Source of the DNA: an uncultured Prevotella sp.
GTDB taxonomy: Bacteria; Bacteroidota; Bacteroidia; Bacteroidales; Bacteroidaceae
Reading direction: 5' to 3'
Assembly: GCA_900557035.1 (NCBI GenBank)
Contig: USRA01000081.1
Coordinates: 1 to 7,277, forward strand
Length of the DNA: 7,277 nucleotides
Made by a program: the position numbers and the translations under genes. The notes below the pieces were generated by a model. It was not told the DNA's origin, ran no database searches, and saw only the letters and a program-made list of their open reading frames with translations. Positions 5,432 through 7,277 of this stretch are shown in pieces. Every line of letters starts with the position of its first letter. Position 1 is the first letter of the stretch.

Positions 5432-6388
5432 CTAGAGTTTCACCGTAGAAATATCAACCAGATCGTTTACGATGGCATAAATCGTCAGGCCCGCAGGAGA
5501 ATGAATCTGGAGCTTACGGGCGATGTTTCGGCGATGGGTAATCACCGTGTTCACGGAGATAAAGAGATGGTCGGCTATCTCCTTGTTCGACATACCCTGA
5601 ACCAGCGCAATGATTACATCTTTCTCTCGGTCGCTCAACTGCTCATCGTTGTTCGGCGTCTGATTGATCATACTAGAAATCTTGGCACTCACGTCATTCT
5701 GCTTCAGTTTCCGCTCGGCATTTCTCACGGCAGGAATAAAAATTTCTTCCTCCACCTCAGAGTGATGCGTAAGCCACTCCTCGTTGTTGTAGATATCATA
5801 GAGAGTGGCACTGAGCTGGTTGTTGTGCAGTCCATCCGAAGGCAGATACTTGATGATGATGCTCTTCAATTCCTTCAGCTTCATATCCACCTGCACATGA
5901 TGCTTCGAGAAGGTTTCGATATCAAAGTTGGTATTGGCATTACCATCTATAAGTGCCTGAACATAAGGAAAAACCATCTTCTCCTCATACTTCATGTGGT
6001 TAGTGATGCTGTGGGCATAATCATCATAGAGTTTCAGAATCAGTCGCGCCAGATTATCCGTTTCATCCAGGGCTTCCACCAGCTCCTTACGGATAAAAGG
6101 TAACTGGAAATCTATGTAGTAGGCATGCGATGCCTTGAGATAATGCAACAGGGTCGGCAACGATAAGCGGTCGGCATTGTCGTACTCCTTGTAACCATTT
6201 ATCGTAAAGTTTACCACGGCAAGGAAGGTGTAGGTATCCACGTTCTGTTCATCGCAGACTTCCCTTACCGTCTTGTCGCCGAATCCCAGATTGATGCCGA
6301 AGCTACCCAGGCTCTGCAAGATATTGTAATTGTCTCTAATGATGCTGATCATCTTGTCGTCAGCCTCATACATCTTCTGATTTTTCAT
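5432..6388 (-). CDS. hemerythrin (RIC/YtfE-like) di-iron domain fused to a LuxR-type DNA-binding domain
   Basis: This 318-residue protein joins three parts. Residues about 10-60 resemble the ScdA_N/DUF542 domain that opens RIC iron-sulfur repair proteins (FGINLGFGDKTVREVCDEQNVD), but the Cys-Cys pair of YtfE is replaced by Gly35-Phe36. Residues about 78-225 are a hemerythrin-like four-helix bundle. It has two matching HxxxEE...P motifs, HMKYEEKMVFP (His131, Glu135) and HSEVEEEIFIP (His209, Glu213), plus His88 and His163/His164 as further iron ligands. Residues about 250-318 are a LuxR helix-turn-helix (LSDREKDVII, SNKEIADHLFISVNTVITHR). Hemerythrin domains bind O2 or NO or handle iron, so this is probably a one-component cytoplasmic sensor for oxygen, nitric oxide or iron-sulfur damage. 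That role is an inference from its domains. The start at 6388 is the first Met of the frame and follows a good promoter. It is divergent from an outer-membrane protein gene and shares a mirror promoter with it. Confidence 0.88.
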   Translation of the reverse strand: MKNQKMYEADDKMISIIRDNYNILQSLGSFGINLGFGDKTVREVCDEQNVDTYTFLAVVNFTINGYKEYDNADRLSLPTLLHYLKASHAYYIDFQLPFIRKELVEALDETDNLARLILKLYDDYAHSITNHMKYEEKMVFPYVQALIDGNANTNFDIETFSKHHVQVDMKLKELKSIIIKYLPSDGLHNNQLSATLYDIYNNEEWLTHHSEVEEEIFIPAVRNAERKLKQNDVSAKISSMINQTPNNDEQLSDREKDVIIALVQGMSNKEIADHLFISVNTVITHRRNIARKLQIHSPAGLTIYAIVNDLVDISTVKL

Positions 6389-6415
6389 CTTGTTCTATCC
6401 TTAAATGCAAACATC

Positions 6416-6441
6416 CTTGTATCAAGAACATTCATAATGTT
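6416..6441 (-). promoter_or_regulatory. two adjacent perfect palindromes in the hemerythrin-regulator leader
   Basis: CTTG-TAT-CAAG (6416-6426) is followed directly by AACATT-CAT-AATGTT (6427-6441). Both are perfect, with 3-nt centres. They lie between the predicted start of transcription (about 6448) and the ATG at 6388. They could be a downstream operator, perhaps for self-repression, or two small hairpins in the leader RNA. No protein can be named. Confidence 0.4.
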
Positions 6442-6454
6442 TCTATTTCGGTTG

Positions 6455-6485
6455 CAAATATACAAAAAAGTTTTGAAACTCGCAA
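6455..6485 (-). promoter_or_regulatory. promoter of the hemerythrin-LuxR gene
   Basis: On the minus strand TTG (6485-6483) is followed after exactly 20 bp by TATATTTG (6462-6455), a full match to the Bacteroidota -33/-7 pattern. The start should lie near 6448, leaving a leader of about 60 nt. The -33 element lies inside the left arm of the shared inverted repeat (6482-6491). Confidence 0.75.
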
Positions 6486-6531
6486 TACCTAGAAATGGGG
6501 ATGCCACAGTTTACCGATTTTTAGGTATTGC
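6482..6531. promoter_or_regulatory. inverted-repeat operator shared by two divergent promoters
   Basis: GCAATACCTA (6482-6491) and TAGGTATTGC (6522-6531) are a perfect 10-bp inverted repeat whose centres are 40 bp apart, about four helical turns. Each arm covers the -33 TTG of one of the two divergent promoters. The TACCTAG at 6486-6492 is one base from the TACYYMT heptamer known for NarL-type regulators. The adjacent hemerythrin-LuxR protein is the obvious candidate to bind here and to control both itself and the outer-membrane protein gene. The repeat is seen directly; the binding is inferred. Confidence 0.6.
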
Positions 6532-6558
6532 AAGATATTTTAAAACTCCGTACCTTTG
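6528..6558 (+). promoter_or_regulatory. promoter of the outer-membrane protein gene and its leader
   Basis: TTG (6528-6530), a 20-bp spacer and TACCTTTG (6551-6558) give a full Bacteroidota promoter. Transcription should begin around 6564-6566, about 187 bases before the start codon, so the message has an unusually long leader. The surrounding sequence mirrors the opposite promoter from upstream of -33 to about 10 bp past the -7 box. Confidence 0.75.
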
Positions 6559-6567
6559 CACCCGAAA

Positions 6568-6705
6568 TCGAGAAAGAGCGCGGTGATGATTGCCACTCCC
6601 GAGCGGCAGAGCTGCGTAATTCCTTATCAAGACAGATTGGCTTTAAGGAGATACTAGGCCTCTAAAGTGTCGAGAAAGCAAGCAGATATCCGCGCTCTTT
6701 TCTTT
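6568..6705 (+). ncRNA. structured leader RNA or small RNA upstream of the barrel gene
   Basis: AAAGAGCGCGG (6573-6583) pairs perfectly over 11 bp with CCGCGCTCTTT (6690-6700), closing a domain of about 128 nt. Inside are a hairpin 6591-6608 (TGCC/GGCA plus two pairs) and a stem 6622-6648 (CCTTA/TAAGG extended by TCAA/TTGG). The 9-mer TCGAGAAAG occurs at 6568-6576 and again at 6670-6678, so the second copy could compete for the same partner strand. The closing stem runs into TTTTCTTTATT, which could end transcription. It begins only a few bases after the predicted start site. I do not recognise a known riboswitch, 6S or SRP RNA. It may be a regulatory leader, an attenuator, or a small RNA of about 140-150 nt with occasional read-through into the gene. 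Confidence 0.5.
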
Positions 6706-6751
6706 ATTATATTAAGGATAATACGATAACAATAAATTCAAAATAATAAAG

Positions 6752-7277
6752 ATGAACAGTTTAAGAATTGGATTGATGTCCGCTGCTCTGGTTGCCGGTT
6801 TGGCAACGGCAAGTGCACAAACTGTGGCTGCTGACAGCGTGATGCAGCACGTGAATGGCAAGCGCCTCAGCGTGGGTGGTTATGGCGAGGTTGCCATGAG
6901 CCGCAACTTCTATAGCGACGCTGGCAAACGCTACTCTAACGCCACCGCTTACAAGAACGCTCCTGACCACGGACGCTTCGACATTCCTCATGCAGTAATC
7001 TACTTGGGTTACGACTTCGGAAAGGGATGGACCATGGGTACTGAGATTGAATTTGAACACGGAGGTACCGGACAGTCTATCGAATACGAGGCTGAGGAAG
7101 CTATCGAGTACGAGCAGGAAGTGGAGAAAGGTGGAGAGGTAGAACTGGAACAGTTCTGGATTCAGAAGTCTTTCGGCAGAGGTGCCAACATCAAGATGGG
7201 TCACATCGTAGTACCTGTGGGGCTGACCAATGCCTATCATGAGCCATTAAACTTCTTTACTGTTTATCGTCCAGAAG
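6752..7277 (+). CDS. outer-membrane beta-barrel (porin-like) protein, N-terminal part, cut by the window edge
   Basis: An open frame runs from ATG 6752 to the right edge with no stop, giving 175 residues of a longer protein. It opens with a signal peptide (MNSLRIGLMSAALVAGLATASAQ, likely cleavage after Ala22). Next come alternating, aromatic-rich strands typical of porins: RLSVGGYGEVAMSRNF (38-53), FDIPHAVIYLGYDFGKG (76-92), WTMGTEIEFEHGG (93-105), ELEQFWIQKSFG (131-142) and NIKMGHIVVPVGL (146-158). Residues 110-133 are very acidic, with 11 Glu in 24 and two IEYE units, and probably form a loop. The protein should sit in the outer membrane; its substrate is unknown. The family is familiar to me only as an uncharacterised or porin-like Bacteroidota protein. 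Transcription from the promoter at 6528-6558 passes through a structured leader, and the gene is divergent from the hemerythrin-LuxR regulator, its probable controller. No strong Shine-Dalgarno sequence is present, as is usual in this phylum. Confidence 0.82.
   Translation, partial: MNSLRIGLMSAALVAGLATASAQTVAADSVMQHVNGKRLSVGGYGEVAMSRNFYSDAGKRYSNATAYKNAPDHGRFDIPHAVIYLGYDFGKGWTMGTEIEFEHGGTGQSIEYEAEEAIEYEQEVEKGGEVELEQFWIQKSFGRGANIKMGHIVVPVGLTNAYHEPLNFFTVYRPE

Noticed and set aside
6586..6657. Small leader-peptide frame of 23 codons within the structured leader (ATG 6586, stop TAG 6655)
   Set aside because: A frame this short is expected by chance, and its codons cover the paired segments. There is no run of one regulatory amino acid codon, so I see no support for an attenuation peptide.
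6568..6705. Cobalamin or fluoride riboswitch, suggested by GCCACT and GGTGATG strings
   Set aside because: Only short word matches are present. The remaining conserved elements of either riboswitch are missing, and the downstream gene has no fluoride-exporter or B12 motif.
6761..7240. 159-codon minus-strand open frame on the right side
   Set aside because: It lies opposite the porin-like gene, which has a signal peptide, beta-strand pattern and its own promoter. The minus-strand frame shows no domain and no promoter.

Overview
The window looks like a Bacteroidota chromosome, most likely from the Prevotella/Segatella group. Three things suggest this: Bacteroidota-type promoters (TTG, about 20 bp, then TAnnTTTG), A-rich leaders without strong Shine-Dalgarno sequences, and an outer-membrane/Kdo gene set typical of a gut Gram-negative. 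The species assignment is an inference; no rRNA or other marker gene is present.

Layout. Bases 1-388 are gene-poor, AT-rich and full of short repeats and inverted repeats. Next, on the minus strand, is a BadF/BadG-type sugar (N-acetylglucosamine-like) kinase (389-1339). A divergent promoter region (1340-1598) leads into a plus-strand run: kdsA (1599-2351), kdsD (2351-3310, start overlapping the kdsA stop by one base), an exported two-HKD phospholipase D/cardiolipin-synthase-like protein (3361-4626) and a NarL/LuxR-type regulator with a degenerate receiver (4653-5288). The spacings (-1, 50 and 26 bp) fit one operon. Two hairpins (5296-5325 and 5345-5389) then separate this run from a convergent minus-strand gene (5432-6388). 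That gene encodes a RIC/YtfE-like hemerythrin di-iron domain fused to a LuxR helix-turn-helix. Its promoter faces away from that of an outer-membrane beta-barrel protein whose gene runs off the right edge (6752-7277, partial).

How the genes fit together. KdsD (ribulose-5-P to arabinose-5-P) and KdsA (arabinose-5-P plus PEP to Kdo-8-P) are consecutive steps of Kdo synthesis for lipopolysaccharide. A phospholipid-modifying enzyme follows, so the run concerns the cell envelope. The two regulators share an almost identical recognition helix although their sensory halves are unrelated.

The most interesting part is 6380-6752. The hemerythrin-LuxR gene and the barrel gene have divergent promoters that are near mirror copies of each other. 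A perfect 10-bp inverted repeat (GCAATACCTA/TAGGTATTGC) covers both -33 elements. The barrel transcript then has a roughly 190-nt leader whose ends are joined by a perfect 11-bp stem followed by a U-rich tract, which looks like a structured regulatory RNA. Together these suggest a self-contained di-iron-sensing circuit controlling an outer-membrane protein.
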